From a virus, in the IMG/VR virus record IMGVR_UViG_3300046007_000126, positions 1-30,367 of that record: a DNA stretch of 30,367 nucleotides. One strand, given 5' to 3'. The position numbers and the translations under genes are program-made. Positions 15,191 through 23,201 of the stretch are shown here, in pieces. Below the pieces are notes generated by a model. That model was not told where the DNA came from, made no database searches, and saw only the letters and a program-made list of their open reading frames with translations. Position 1 is the stretch's first letter; each line of letters starts with the position of its first letter.

Positions 15191-16725
15191 GCTGCCACCT
15201 TTTTCATAGCTTTTTGAAGGGCTAGGGTATCAATTCCTTCTTCGATCTTACCGCCTGCTTTCTTGCCCTGACCTGAACCTGCTAACTGAGAGAACCCGTA
15301 TGCGGCTGTACCCAAACCTGCTAGTTGAGACACAGGACTTGGCGCTGCCTGGTATTGAGAGACCGTAGTGACCGGAGTTTGATAACCACGTAACAGAGCG
15401 TTGTACGCCGCCAGTTGCTGCTGCGGGTACTGTTGGGCCATCGCGTAGTTCTGGATAGCCTGGTTGATGATCTGCTGCTCTTGAGACTGCTGCGCTCCGC
15501 CAACCTGCTGCTGGAACTGTAACCGCGCAATGTCTGCCGCCTGTTGCTGCTGAGCAATATCTGCAAGTGACCGGCCCATCTGGCCCATAAGTCCGTAGCC
15601 AGCCTGAGCACCAGATACACCTTGAAGCCCAACACCCGCTCCTTGCATACCTGCTTGAGCGCCCTGCATCCCAAGACCATAGAGTTGACCAGCCTGACCA
15701 AGTCCACGAAGCCCAGCTTCTTGCCCCGCCATCGCCTGGCCGATACCAGATAAGCCAAGTTGACCACCCTGTAGCGCTGTTCCAAGTCCTGCCTGTGCAC
15801 CCTGGAGACCTTGCATACCAGCCGTGACGCCAAACTGTTGTGCCTGTTGAGCTTGTTGGAATGCGTTTTGAAGACCTTGGGCCTGGATGTCGCTGAGCTG
15901 CTGCTGTAGACCAGCCTCACGCTGCCCTTGGAGAAGCGCCTGGCGAGCACCACCGTATGTACCCGTGCGGACCGAACCTAGATTCTGACCGAGTTGAGCA
16001 CGTTGGGCATCATCAATAGCCTTGCGTTTAGCGATCTCTGTGACGTTCTGTTGGTACGGGGACATGTAGGCTTGCATAGCCCGAGGATCGGTAGCCATAC
16101 GCTCATAAGTACCGCCCATGCTTGCTGCTTGACGAGCGTACTGACGGGCTTCTTCTCCTACATCCCGGCCAAGTTCTTCAGCTCGGAGACCCATGCCACC
16201 AATGTCTGCTGCGGTGCGTCCATACATCTGTGCTTCAGGAGCCATCCCGGCCCCCATCATTCCGTAACCAGCACCAAGTCCACCATACCGCGTACCCATT
16301 TGGCCATAGTCATATGCTTGCTGAGCGCTTTCCATGCCACCCATGCCAGCACCACCAACCATTCCCTGGCCCATACCAAACCCGCCAGGTCGCTGCATCA
16401 TTCCCGTTTCGTACATCGACTGCTGTTGCATCGGGCTAAACGGAGCAAAGTAGTCACGGGGATCGGCACTGTACGGCGTGAAAGGTTTGACGCCTGTGAT
16501 CTCGTAAGTACCCTCTGGAGTACGCTGAGTCTGAAATGTCTCTTGCGTCGCAGCACCCAGGAGCGCTTCGGTCTGAGGTCTTAGCCAATCAGGAATTGAA
16601 GACTGAGTGACTGTGCTGGTTGTGTGACCGCCACCACCGCCACCGCTGCCCTCTAAAGTCATGCCGCCAAAGGGGCGCTTCTGAAAAGCCCGCTCGGGCA
16701 GCATCGAAAAGTGATCGTATCTCAT
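15187..16725 (-). CDS. Gln/Gly/Ala-rich virion-type protein (512 aa)
   Basis: A 512-aa protein. After a Gly-rich stretch (GSGGGGGG, about 27-34) it has a conserved-looking block SSIPDWLRPQTEALLGAA (about 43-60) and 'PFTPYSADPRDYFAPFSPMQQQ' nearby. The middle (about 120-400) is a low-complexity run of Gln-Ala-Gly-Leu repeats such as GLQGAQAG and GLGQAGQL, with a helical segment around MSPYQQNVTEIAKRKA. The C-terminus is KKAGGKIEEGIDTLALQKAMKKVAA (split here only by description: a Gly-Gly, an EEGIDTL and a basic end). It is coupled to the genes on both sides by ATGA overlaps. The composition resembles internal or ejection proteins of podoviruses. No enzyme motif is visible. Confidence 0.75.
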   Translation of the reverse strand: MRYDHFSMLPERAFQKRPFGGMTLEGSGGGGGGHTTSTVTQSSIPDWLRPQTEALLGAATQETFQTQRTPEGTYEITGVKPFTPYSADPRDYFAPFSPMQQQSMYETGMMQRPGGFGMGQGMVGGAGMGGMESAQQAYDYGQMGTRYGGLGAGYGMMGAGMAPEAQMYGRTAADIGGMGLRAEELGRDVGEEARQYARQAASMGGTYERMATDPRAMQAYMSPYQQNVTEIAKRKAIDDAQRAQLGQNLGSVRTGTYGGARQALLQGQREAGLQQQLSDIQAQGLQNAFQQAQQAQQFGVTAGMQGLQGAQAGLGTALQGGQLGLSGIGQAMAGQEAGLRGLGQAGQLYGLGMQGAQAGMQGAGVGLQGVSGAQAGYGLMGQMGRSLADIAQQQQAADIARLQFQQQVGGAQQSQEQQIINQAIQNYAMAQQYPQQQLAAYNALLRGYQTPVTTVSQYQAAPSPVSQLAGLGTAAYGFSQLAGSGQGKKAGGKIEEGIDTLALQKAMKKVAA

Positions 16726-17153
16726 AGTTGTACTTCCACTAAAGTAGTTCGTGGCTCAAAGCCGTACCGTTTCCATAAACGCACGATAGATTCTCTACCG
16801 TATCCCTGGACTTTTGTCGCCCCGCGCTGCTTTAGAATCATCTTCAACTGCTCAAACGTGTTTCTGTTTGAAATCAACTTCCCGCCGATAAGAGTGATGA
16901 ACGCCACTCGGGCCATCGGGTAGTTCGCAAAAGACACTGTGGCTGCTCCGTGGATCTCTCCTTGTTCATCTACAGCCACCAACAACAACCAGATACCGCT
17001 CGTTAAGAATCCTTGGACATGATGTATGTTGTAACAGTTACTCCACTCCGGCGCATCATTGTCTTTAATCAGGGCATCGATTAAGTAATTGTCTACACGC
17101 GGCCATACTTGGGCAATGTAGTTAGGATCAACAGCCTGGATAGAAAGATTCAT
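16722..17153 (-). CDS. GNAT-like N-acetyltransferase
   Basis: A 143-aa protein. The central part has paired strands (WLLLVAVDEQGEIHGAATVSF and MARVAFITLIGG, about 55-90). The C-terminal helix-turn (TFEQLKMILKQRGATKVQGYGRES) ends in 'IVRLWKRYGFEPRTTLVEV', typical of the last strand-helix-strand of GNAT enzymes, where 'YGF' follows the final helix. The acetyl-CoA loop is not a textbook Q/RxxGxG/A, so catalytic competence is uncertain. GNAT-like genes of this size are common in structural clusters of environmental phages. It is coupled at both ends (4-bp overlaps) to virion-type genes, so a virion protein or a host protein are both possible substrates. Confidence 0.7.
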   Translation of the reverse strand: MNLSIQAVDPNYIAQVWPRVDNYLIDALIKDNDAPEWSNCYNIHHVQGFLTSGIWLLLVAVDEQGEIHGAATVSFANYPMARVAFITLIGGKLISNRNTFEQLKMILKQRGATKVQGYGRESIVRLWKRYGFEPRTTLVEVQL

Positions 17154-17848
17154 TTTTTCAACAGTGAGTCAATACCTTCTTCTACGCCGCCACCTTTTTT
17201 AAACCCACCTCCATCAAAACTTGGCGGAGGAGCTGCCGCCGCTGCATCTGCTGCCGTTCTAGCATCAACCTGGGTTTGTGTCATATAAGGAATAGGCCGG
17301 TACTGTGACTGCATCGGCTGCGGGGAGAGCATGGGTTGGAAACGCTGTTGCTGCATTCCACCTTGCAATCTGGACTGTGACATGGGTTCCGACAAAACAC
17401 TCCTTCTTTCACCGGCAGGCCCAAATATATCCGCAGCCGGTCTGAACATGTCCTGTTGTTGTGGCATCTGTCTTAACGCCGCTTGTCCCTGATCCGATAT
17501 ATCTGTAGCTGGCCCAAACATTCCTGGCGGCATCATGTGCTGATCCATAGGATTGTTACGGAATACGCCTTGCCCAGTCATATCAAAGTTGCTTAGGTCA
17601 TCAAGTGATCTTTGAGGTTGGCTAAACTTTTGACCGAACCCCATTCTCTGCGGCATATAGAACCCACCAAAAGGTGCCTGGCCATAACCCATCGGAGAGA
17701 ACTGTGAGTAGCTCGGTTGATAGATCGGCTGGTAGAACTGTTGGTTCGGACCATACGGCATGTAGTTCGGCCTACGTGATGCTGTGTAGGGGTCGTATTG
17801 AGGAGACTGCTGCATTTGATTTTGAATTGCGCCTGTTATCCCGCCCAT
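17150..17848 (-). CDS. Gln/Pro/Tyr/Met-rich disordered protein with a GGGVEEGID tail
   Basis: A 232-aa protein of very biased composition: Tyr/Pro/Gln/Met-rich throughout (for example YQPIYQPSYSQF), with no predicted fold, signal or membrane segment. The C-terminus FDGGGFKKGGGVEEGIDSLLKK closely matches the end of the 512-aa neighbour (KAGGKIEEGIDTLAL). It overlaps the GNAT gene by 4 bp and starts 9 bp beyond the end of the Gly/Ala-rich gene. It is most likely a virion-associated or assembly protein whose conserved part is the C-terminal tag. Function is unknown. Confidence 0.7.
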   Translation of the reverse strand: MGGITGAIQNQMQQSPQYDPYTASRRPNYMPYGPNQQFYQPIYQPSYSQFSPMGYGQAPFGGFYMPQRMGFGQKFSQPQRSLDDLSNFDMTGQGVFRNNPMDQHMMPPGMFGPATDISDQGQAALRQMPQQQDMFRPAADIFGPAGERRSVLSEPMSQSRLQGGMQQQRFQPMLSPQPMQSQYRPIPYMTQTQVDARTAADAAAAAPPPSFDGGGFKKGGGVEEGIDSLLKK

Positions 17849-17857
17849 GTCTATCTC

Positions 17858-18808
17858 CTACGCAGGAAGGTACTTGCTGGAGTTGATCTCTTTGCCCTGG
17901 CGCTTACTACCAGTACGGGACTTGCGTACCTTGTCCATCATGGCATAGAGCTTCCGTGCGCCAGCGTCTGTGGATCCATTGCCCAGGCCAGAAACGACAT
18001 CTGCCGGAACGACAAATTCACCGTCCGCTAAACGAGCAGGCTGCTTGGCCCCAATCTTGGCAGGGATGCTGTCAGACATTCCATCGCCCGGCCCTTTCAG
18101 TAGACGGCCACCATCGGAGTAAGAACCCAGATGACCGCCTTTCATGTAACGCTGTGCTACTGCGGTATCTGCTAGACCACCACTTGCCATCGCCGTGCGA
18201 TACCTGTCAGGGTTGTAACTGAATCGACTAAGGGGGCCGCTGTATTCCTCTTCTTCTGGAAGACCGGGCCTGTCATAAGACTGCCCAATCGCCGCCGTCG
18301 TTGCGCCCAAACCAGCAGGCATAAGCACGGGATTTCTAGCGTAAAAGGAATTGATGGACGGGAAAGTAGGAGACCCTGCCGTGCCCATTTGACTAGCACC
18401 AACATCAGACGCTAAGTTTTGAGCCATAGCAGAATCTGCTGCTACTTGAAAACCTTGGGACGGGGCAAACGATCCCCCAGCCAACATATCTGTTCCGTAT
18501 CCAGCAGTAGTCGGCGCTGATAGCCCCTGACCAAGCCCCATAGTTGCTGACTGAGTAGGAGCGACACTTGCTAAATTGGCGGCTTCCGCTGCCGTTGCAG
18601 CCTGAGAACCTGCGTTGATACCTGTTTGTACCCCCGTACTTGTCGCCCCGGTAGCAGCACCAGTCCCCGCTCCGGCTATTCCAGCCCCAACGCCACCACC
18701 GGCAGCGCCTAAGAGAGCGCCCTTAAGCGGGTCTCCACCTGTTATTGCAGAAGTACCAGCGCCTGTTACGGCACCAATGATCATCGCCTCGCCTACGCCC
18801 GTACCCAT
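17858..18808 (-). CDS. Gly/Ala-rich virion-type protein with a GDGMSDSIPA module (316 aa)
   Basis: A 316-aa protein with a strong AGGAGGA site before the ATG. The N-terminal third is Gly/Ala/Thr-rich (GAVTGAGTSAITGG and following, about 12-80), resembling glycine-zipper or membrane-inserting segments. The C-terminal third has a conserved-looking module: KGGHLGSYSDGG, then LKGPGDGMSDSIPA, QPARLADGEFVVPADVVSGL and GARKLYAMMDKVRKSRTG. I recognise this module as recurring at the ends of different proteins in environmental phages, so it is a transferable domain. A DNA-ejection or virion-assembly role fits its neighbours but is inferred. Confidence 0.78.
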   Translation of the reverse strand: MGTGVGEAMIIGAVTGAGTSAITGGDPLKGALLGAAGGGVGAGIAGAGTGAATGATSTGVQTGINAGSQAATAAEAANLASVAPTQSATMGLGQGLSAPTTAGYGTDMLAGGSFAPSQGFQVAADSAMAQNLASDVGASQMGTAGSPTFPSINSFYARNPVLMPAGLGATTAAIGQSYDRPGLPEEEEYSGPLSRFSYNPDRYRTAMASGGLADTAVAQRYMKGGHLGSYSDGGRLLKGPGDGMSDSIPAKIGAKQPARLADGEFVVPADVVSGLGNGSTDAGARKLYAMMDKVRKSRTGSKRQGKEINSSKYLPA

Positions 18809-18876
18809 AAAATCCTCCTAAATACTTGAATTGACATATTATCCGTGAATTAACCATCTCAGGGAAGTGCTGAAAC

Positions 18877-19353
18877 TCAAATCGTGTACCACTGGGTTGT
18901 AGTGGTTGCAAACAATTGAACGACCGACCCAGCGGTCAAAGAGTAAGAATTGTTGGCACCCAAAGCATTAATTTCCGCTCCAGTCGCTGGATATATTTTT
19001 AATGTATCTGCCGCATCAGAATTTCGCACTAAAATCGTTACGCCTGGCACTGCTGTCGGTAACCTTACGCCGTCATTAGTTGCTGTTACTACAGTCACAT
19101 TGTTGATGCTAGATGTTAACTCCACCGCTGCGTTCTGCGTAGTTCCTGTTGCAGTAACGCTTGAGCTCACCCCACCTACAAAAAATCCCCCGATAAACTC
19201 ATCTGCTCGATAAGAGTTTGCCTGTTGAGGGGTAAGCGAATCTAACTGGTTGAAGTACAACCGTAAAGCATTGATTAACTGATCCATCTGCTGACGGTCA
19301 TACTGCTCCCGTGGCAGAGGAAGTGCTGGTGCGCGGAATCCTATAAGGGCCAT
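18877..19353 (-). CDS. Small virion/tail-type protein, beta-rich (158 aa)
   Basis: A 158-aa protein. A helical N-terminus (about 15-50: REQYDRQQMDQLINALRLYFNQLD) leads into a Ser/Thr/Val-rich beta region ending KIYPATGAEINALG...SVVQLFATTTTQWYTI. The final block, with 'TLKIYPATGAxIN' and a closing 'WYTI', is frequent in small phage head-tail or tail-tube proteins. Its ATG shares one base with the stop of the stabilisation gene (TAATG), so the two are coupled. The 68-bp gap to the next gene contains that gene's ribosome binding site and no clear terminator. Confidence 0.7.
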   Translation of the reverse strand: MALIGFRAPALPLPREQYDRQQMDQLINALRLYFNQLDSLTPQQANSYRADEFIGGFFVGGVSSSVTATGTTQNAAVELTSSINNVTVVTATNDGVRLPTAVPGVTILVRNSDAADTLKIYPATGAEINALGANNSYSLTAGSVVQLFATTTTQWYTI

Positions 19354-21584
19354 TACCGTTTGCCGTCTGGCTGCGCGTCCAGCCTAGGAGCACCAAGTTG
19401 CCATTGCACCCCAAGCCCGTCTGAGCTGATCCGCATAGCCATCTGCCGTCCTCTGGTACGGATGAATACCTGTTCCGTGTACTGGTCTACCGTAGTCTGA
19501 ATGACCGGCTTCTCGTTTAGAGCGTTGTTGGTAAATGTTGAACCAGGGAAGTTACGGGACCGAACGCCCATAGTGACTTCGGGATCGTTGGCTGTAGAGC
19601 CACTAAAGTTAATGTCTGGGATCACCCGCTTGGTCAGCATCAGCTTGTCACCGTCCTCGATGTCAAAGTCAGATGACTGGATAAATGCTTCTAGCGGCAG
19701 CGTGTTGTCATTCACCCCTACCTCATGGGTATAGAGGATGCCTGGATTCTGGTTCTGATCCGTAGATACTGCCGTGGGGAAGTCTCTGGAGGACACATCG
19801 AGCCAGGCCGTGCGGGTCAAGTTACCGTAATACCAGATCCGATCCAGGTGGTTATAGATTACATACCGGTCAACCCAGTTGGAATTGGCGCTGCAATAGA
19901 ACCACCAGACTTCGTTGTATCCCTCGTTCGTACCGCAGATTACCTGGTCGGCCTGATTGAAGTTGATGTCCTTGAAGACATACTCTCGCAGCGTGCAAGG
20001 CAGCGTCTGTACCCGGCCATCATAGGCATAGAACTTGTCCAGACCCATCCAGTACGTCACGTTGTTCACTGAGATACATGACCGTGGAGACATGATCGAG
20101 ATGTTGTCGGCCAGCTCCTGGAGACCAAACACCTCAATAGTACCTAGGAACTGAAAGCTGTACAGGTGTGTATCTGTGAAGACCACAATCTCCTGCTTCG
20201 TTGGCAGCGCCCGGACAATCCTCGATCCACGGGACACCCGAATAAATCCAGCGGAGTTCGTCAGCAACGGTGTCCAAACGTTTGGCTGATCCTGCGTAGC
20301 CCAACGAATCAGGAGAGGGTCGAAATCACCGACAGACCCGGCGTATGGCTGGCACCCAAACGCTAGAAGGTGTTTATCGTTTTGTGAGACCAGAATTTGA
20401 TAGGCTGAATCAGGAACGTCTGCCGGGGCCACGCCATCTAATGTCAGCCCAGAAAGAAGAACCGCCCGAGTGTTAAGTGACGCCTGTGGGTTTGTAGCCG
20501 TGTCTCGCACCCAGTAGTAGATTGGTCCGCCGGTAGAGATACCAGAACCAGTCGTAATGGCCCGGATGTTCATCACCAGGTCATTGTCAAAGTTATCAAA
20601 AAACCAATCCCGCTGCGGAAGGTTTACGGGAACAGGACTAGCAAGCCCCCAACCAGTCGGAGACGATACAAGTTGAGCGCTGTGTGTTCCACTCTGTGTT
20701 CCCGTAGTATTGATGACTGCACCAGCAGATCCGTTAGGCAGAATCAAAGCAAGATTACATGTGTTACCAGAGGCTCCAACCACGTAATAAGACACGCCAG
20801 CAGAAAGCCCTGTAGGCAACGCACCGGTCGTAGACAAAATGATGACTGTGTTGTCCGCTGGGGTATAAGCAGCAAATGTCAAAACAGCCGGGGATGCAAT
20901 AGTTACTGTAAACGTACCCATCGTAGAAAGCCCGGTTGTTCCACCGAAACCACCAGTCCCCCACCCGTAACCCGCCGTCTGGAGAGGAAAGCCTGGATGG
21001 ATCTGGCATCCAACAAAGATCGCTGTACCACCCCCGTTACTCACGGTTGATGTGGCCGCAGTCGATACGGTAATCGTAAAGTTATTGTTATCTGTAACAG
21101 ATGTTACAGTGTGCTCCGCGTTCAATATGGCACTGGGTATACCGCCTACGTCAGTCGCACCGGCAATCGTGATGTAGTCACCAACTAGGCATCCATGCGC
21201 CGTGATGTTGATATTGACTGTGGTTGAACCATTAGTCGTATCAATACAGTTATCTGTAGTGGGAGTCTTAAATGTGTACTCTTCATCGGGCGAGGCAAGT
21301 GGACTGCGGATAGGCGTGATGTCGTAGAACAACCCACCAACCTCGATGTAGACCTTCTGATCCGTACCAACCGCCAGAAAGTTATCTGAATACGAAGTAA
21401 CCCAGTTCCAGAGCTGCCGACAGGTTCCAATGAACCGCTCAGTCGTAGCTTCTACCCAGCCGCCAATCTTCTGCGGGAATCCAGAGTAAAACCGGACTTT
21501 GTCGCACTCGTAATAGCCGCCCTCGTTGGCGTAGTTCGTGGTGTCACGATTGATACCAGGACGCAGGACGATCTTTTTAAGCAT
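19353..21584 (-). CDS. P22 gp10-like packaged-DNA stabilisation protein
   Basis: A 743-aa protein. It opens with RPGINRDTTNYANEGGYYECDKVRFYSGFPQKIGGW (described in parts: a 'PGINRDTTNY' start, 'CDKVRF' and 'GFPQKIGGW'), the signature of phage stabilisation proteins that seal the portal channel and form the lower tail hub. The remaining chain is a series of propeller-like repeats with conserved Trp/Asp/Gly (NWVTSYSDNFLAVGT, ALPTKQEIVVFTDTHLYSF, ITYWMGLDKFYAYDG-like). Residues about 112-170 and 200-290 carry Thr/Ser/Gly-rich Ig-like or adhesin-like inserts (ITAHGCLVGDYITIAG; SAGVSYYVVGASGN), which makes it longer than P22 gp10 (472 aa). It is the strongest structural anchor for a podovirus-type tail here. 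Confidence 0.85.
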   Translation of the reverse strand: MLKKIVLRPGINRDTTNYANEGGYYECDKVRFYSGFPQKIGGWVEATTERFIGTCRQLWNWVTSYSDNFLAVGTDQKVYIEVGGLFYDITPIRSPLASPDEEYTFKTPTTDNCIDTTNGSTTVNINITAHGCLVGDYITIAGATDVGGIPSAILNAEHTVTSVTDNNNFTITVSTAATSTVSNGGGTAIFVGCQIHPGFPLQTAGYGWGTGGFGGTTGLSTMGTFTVTIASPAVLTFAAYTPADNTVIILSTTGALPTGLSAGVSYYVVGASGNTCNLALILPNGSAGAVINTTGTQSGTHSAQLVSSPTGWGLASPVPVNLPQRDWFFDNFDNDLVMNIRAITTGSGISTGGPIYYWVRDTATNPQASLNTRAVLLSGLTLDGVAPADVPDSAYQILVSQNDKHLLAFGCQPYAGSVGDFDPLLIRWATQDQPNVWTPLLTNSAGFIRVSRGSRIVRALPTKQEIVVFTDTHLYSFQFLGTIEVFGLQELADNISIMSPRSCISVNNVTYWMGLDKFYAYDGRVQTLPCTLREYVFKDINFNQADQVICGTNEGYNEVWWFYCSANSNWVDRYVIYNHLDRIWYYGNLTRTAWLDVSSRDFPTAVSTDQNQNPGILYTHEVGVNDNTLPLEAFIQSSDFDIEDGDKLMLTKRVIPDINFSGSTANDPEVTMGVRSRNFPGSTFTNNALNEKPVIQTTVDQYTEQVFIRTRGRQMAMRISSDGLGVQWQLGAPRLDAQPDGKR
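21093..21108. promoter_or_regulatory. Dispersed palindrome in the stabilisation gene
   Basis: TGTAACA-GA-TGTTACA with perfect 7-bp arms and 2-bp spacing; with flanks it reads CTGTAACAGATGTTACAG. It lies within the insert-like region of the stabilisation protein (about residues 160-165, TVTSVTD), some 16 kb from the promoter array. Confidence 0.55.
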
Positions 21585-21586
21585 GA

Positions 21587-22054
21587 TTAAGCAACCAATC
21601 CAGGTAGATACATCACCTTACCGTCTCTTCTTGTTGCAGTAAGATTTTGTTTCTTTAAGTTTTGTGGGTCATACGACACGTGTACCCATCCACTATCAGG
21701 TACGCCCGGCGTTACAAACTCAAGAATCAATTGGGTGTACGTTAAATTATTTGCTATCCATTCTGCTAAATCTGGATTTCCTACCCCCGGTATCTCAATG
21801 TCAGCAGCCATTCCTCGGCAGTGATCCGAGGTTCTAGACCCCCCTACTTTAGCATTTACATCCGGCGAGCGATAGCCCGAATTAACCTTGACGCCCTTCT
21901 GGTAGTGGTCACGGATGGGCTGCAATACGTTGGCGCAGAGGTTCAAAAGATTGTTCAGTTCGTCTGGGCCAGGGTTGTTTGGTAGGTCATGGCGCAGCGC
22001 AGTCTCAGACTTCACCATCTCGGCAAGGCTAAAGTTCTTGGTCAGTTGGGTCAT
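21587..22054 (-). CDS. M15-family peptidase endolysin (peptidoglycan L,D/D,D-cleaving)
   Basis: A 155-aa protein. Zinc-binding motifs of the peptidase M15_3/VanY-like family are clear: VNSGYRSPDVNAKVGG (57-72), TSDHCRGMAADIEI with H78 and D85, and GWVHVSY with H125; E112 may be the catalytic acid. There is no signal peptide, so export would depend on the holin. Its ATG overlaps the holin stop (ATGA), the usual holin-endolysin order. It cleaves stem-peptide bonds of peptidoglycan at lysis; the exact bond cannot be read from sequence. Confidence 0.88.
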   Translation of the reverse strand: MTQLTKNFSLAEMVKSETALRHDLPNNPGPDELNNLLNLCANVLQPIRDHYQKGVKVNSGYRSPDVNAKVGGSRTSDHCRGMAADIEIPGVGNPDLAEWIANNLTYTQLILEFVTPGVPDSGWVHVSYDPQNLKKQNLTATRRDGKVMYLPGLVA

Positions 22055-22488
22055 TTCTTCTCCAGCAGATCGTCAATTTGCTTGGTTTTCTCTTTACTAC
22101 CAGCAGAACTACCGAAGTAATACCCAAGCACCATCGTCATAGCAGAGGTAAGACCACCTAGCACATAGACCAGAATGTCTTTTGACTGGGCATTGACATC
22201 CACAAAGATGATGACGGTAAAGAGGATAAAGGTCAGACCAACCGTGCCTAGCGCCAGGATAGGCGTCACCACCTTGCTGATAAAGGGTGCATTGGTTGAT
22301 ACGGCAATCTCAATCTCCCGCCGTCTGGCTGAGTCCATCTCTTTAGCCATGAACTCCAGCTCAGCAAGGTCACCCTTCTGCGCCATCTCCATGAGTTTGG
22401 CTTGGGCTTCTGCTTTAGCACCGGGGTCTGGAATGACCTTATCTAAGACCTTCTCACCAATCGATAACAGGGCGGCTATGGGTAGCAT
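22051..22488 (-). CDS. Holin (3TM-type phage holin family)
   Basis: A 145-aa protein. An amphipathic N-terminal region (MLPIAALLSIGEKVLDKVIPDP) is followed by charged helices (about 24-62), transmembrane segments at about 73-96 and 104-126, and a charged tail KEKTKQIDDLLEKK. 'GYYFGSSAGSKEKT' after the last segment is typical of GTA/podovirus-type 3TM holins. The position directly before the endolysin supports the role: pores formed here let the endolysin reach the cell wall. Confidence 0.8.
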   Translation of the reverse strand: MLPIAALLSIGEKVLDKVIPDPGAKAEAQAKLMEMAQKGDLAELEFMAKEMDSARRREIEIAVSTNAPFISKVVTPILALGTVGLTFILFTVIIFVDVNAQSKDILVYVLGGLTSAMTMVLGYYFGSSAGSKEKTKQIDDLLEKK

Positions 22489-22722
22489 TTACTTTCCTAT
22501 CCTTGTGCTTGCGACGCCGGAGATCACACCAATAGCCACCAGCATAATCTCTTTCAAAATCTCAAGAAACTTCTGGTCTATGGGAGCCATCTGTGTCAGG
22601 TCATGGTCTACGAACAAAACACTAAGAATGATGCCAATGGTTGAGATAACCAGCAACGACAGCACGCCTATGACCACCGTGGCCCAGACTATCGTTTGAA
22701 TTTCTTCTGCTGTGTATTTCAT
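22489..22722 (-). CDS. Small two-segment membrane protein of the lysis cassette
   Basis: A 77-aa protein with a hydrophobic segment at about 10-37 and a second, weaker one at about 57-73, separated by FVDHDLTQMAPIDQKFLEIL. It lies directly upstream of the holin (no gap) and overlaps the next gene by 4 bp. It could be a second holin, an antiholin or a membrane partner of the cassette; the 'QxAPxDxxF' turn recurs in small phage membrane proteins. The role is inferred from context. Confidence 0.65.
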   Translation of the reverse strand: MKYTAEEIQTIVWATVVIGVLSLLVISTIGIILSVLFVDHDLTQMAPIDQKFLEILKEIMLVAIGVISGVASTRIGK

Positions 22723-23186
22723 CCTCGGCCTTTCAACATGTATAACCAGATTGCACCGACCATCAGCCCAACAAATATAGACCCTGCCACAAACAACCAG
22801 AACCCCAGAAGAAGCTGTTCCATCAGTCTTGCACGGCGAACTTTCTTCTCCTGCGCTGCCTTTGCTACTTCTCGTGCTGCTGCTTCTCTATTCTGCCTAG
22901 CCTTGACTTGAAACGCTTGCCAGTCATCCCACAGCCCAGGTCTGCCCTGGTAGATAAACATTTCCCGCAGTTCCTGCTCTTGCTTCTTTAACTGCTCTAG
23001 CGCAAAGAATTCTTCTAGGTCGTTGCGCTTGTGATCCGGTGTTGCTACTACTTTTTCTTGAATCTTTGCCTTGTTGTCGAAATACTCAAATACCGCTTTG
23101 CCAGCCTGGATGATCTCCCCGCTGTTATTGATAGCCTCCTTTATCACTGCAAAGGCTGCGTTGGCAGCAGCAAGTTCTAACAACAT
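22719..23186 (-). CDS. Phage protein with coiled-coil body and C-terminal membrane anchor (155 aa)
   Basis: A 155-aa protein. It starts MLLELAAANAAFAVIKEAINNSGEI, continues with a charged helical body (about 40-122) containing FIYQGRPGLWDDWQAFQ (78-94), and ends with a single hydrophobic segment (about 124-149). The 'xGRPGLWDxW' core is recurrent in podovirus-type late regions. A tail-anchored coiled coil next to holin and endolysin could act in lysis (spanin-like), but spanins have an N-terminal anchor or lipobox, which I do not see. Function is unknown. Confidence 0.65.
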   Translation of the reverse strand: MLLELAAANAAFAVIKEAINNSGEIIQAGKAVFEYFDNKAKIQEKVVATPDHKRNDLEEFFALEQLKKQEQELREMFIYQGRPGLWDDWQAFQVKARQNREAAAREVAKAAQEKKVRRARLMEQLLLGFWLFVAGSIFVGLMVGAIWLYMLKGRG

Positions 23187-23201
23187 GACAGACCCTTTCC
23201 A

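Noticed and set aside
18809-18876. Promoter between the Gly/Ala-rich gene and the 158-aa gene
   Set aside because: A plus-strand TTGACA at 18831 has no gene to drive, and the minus-strand match is weak; only the ribosome binding site is supported.
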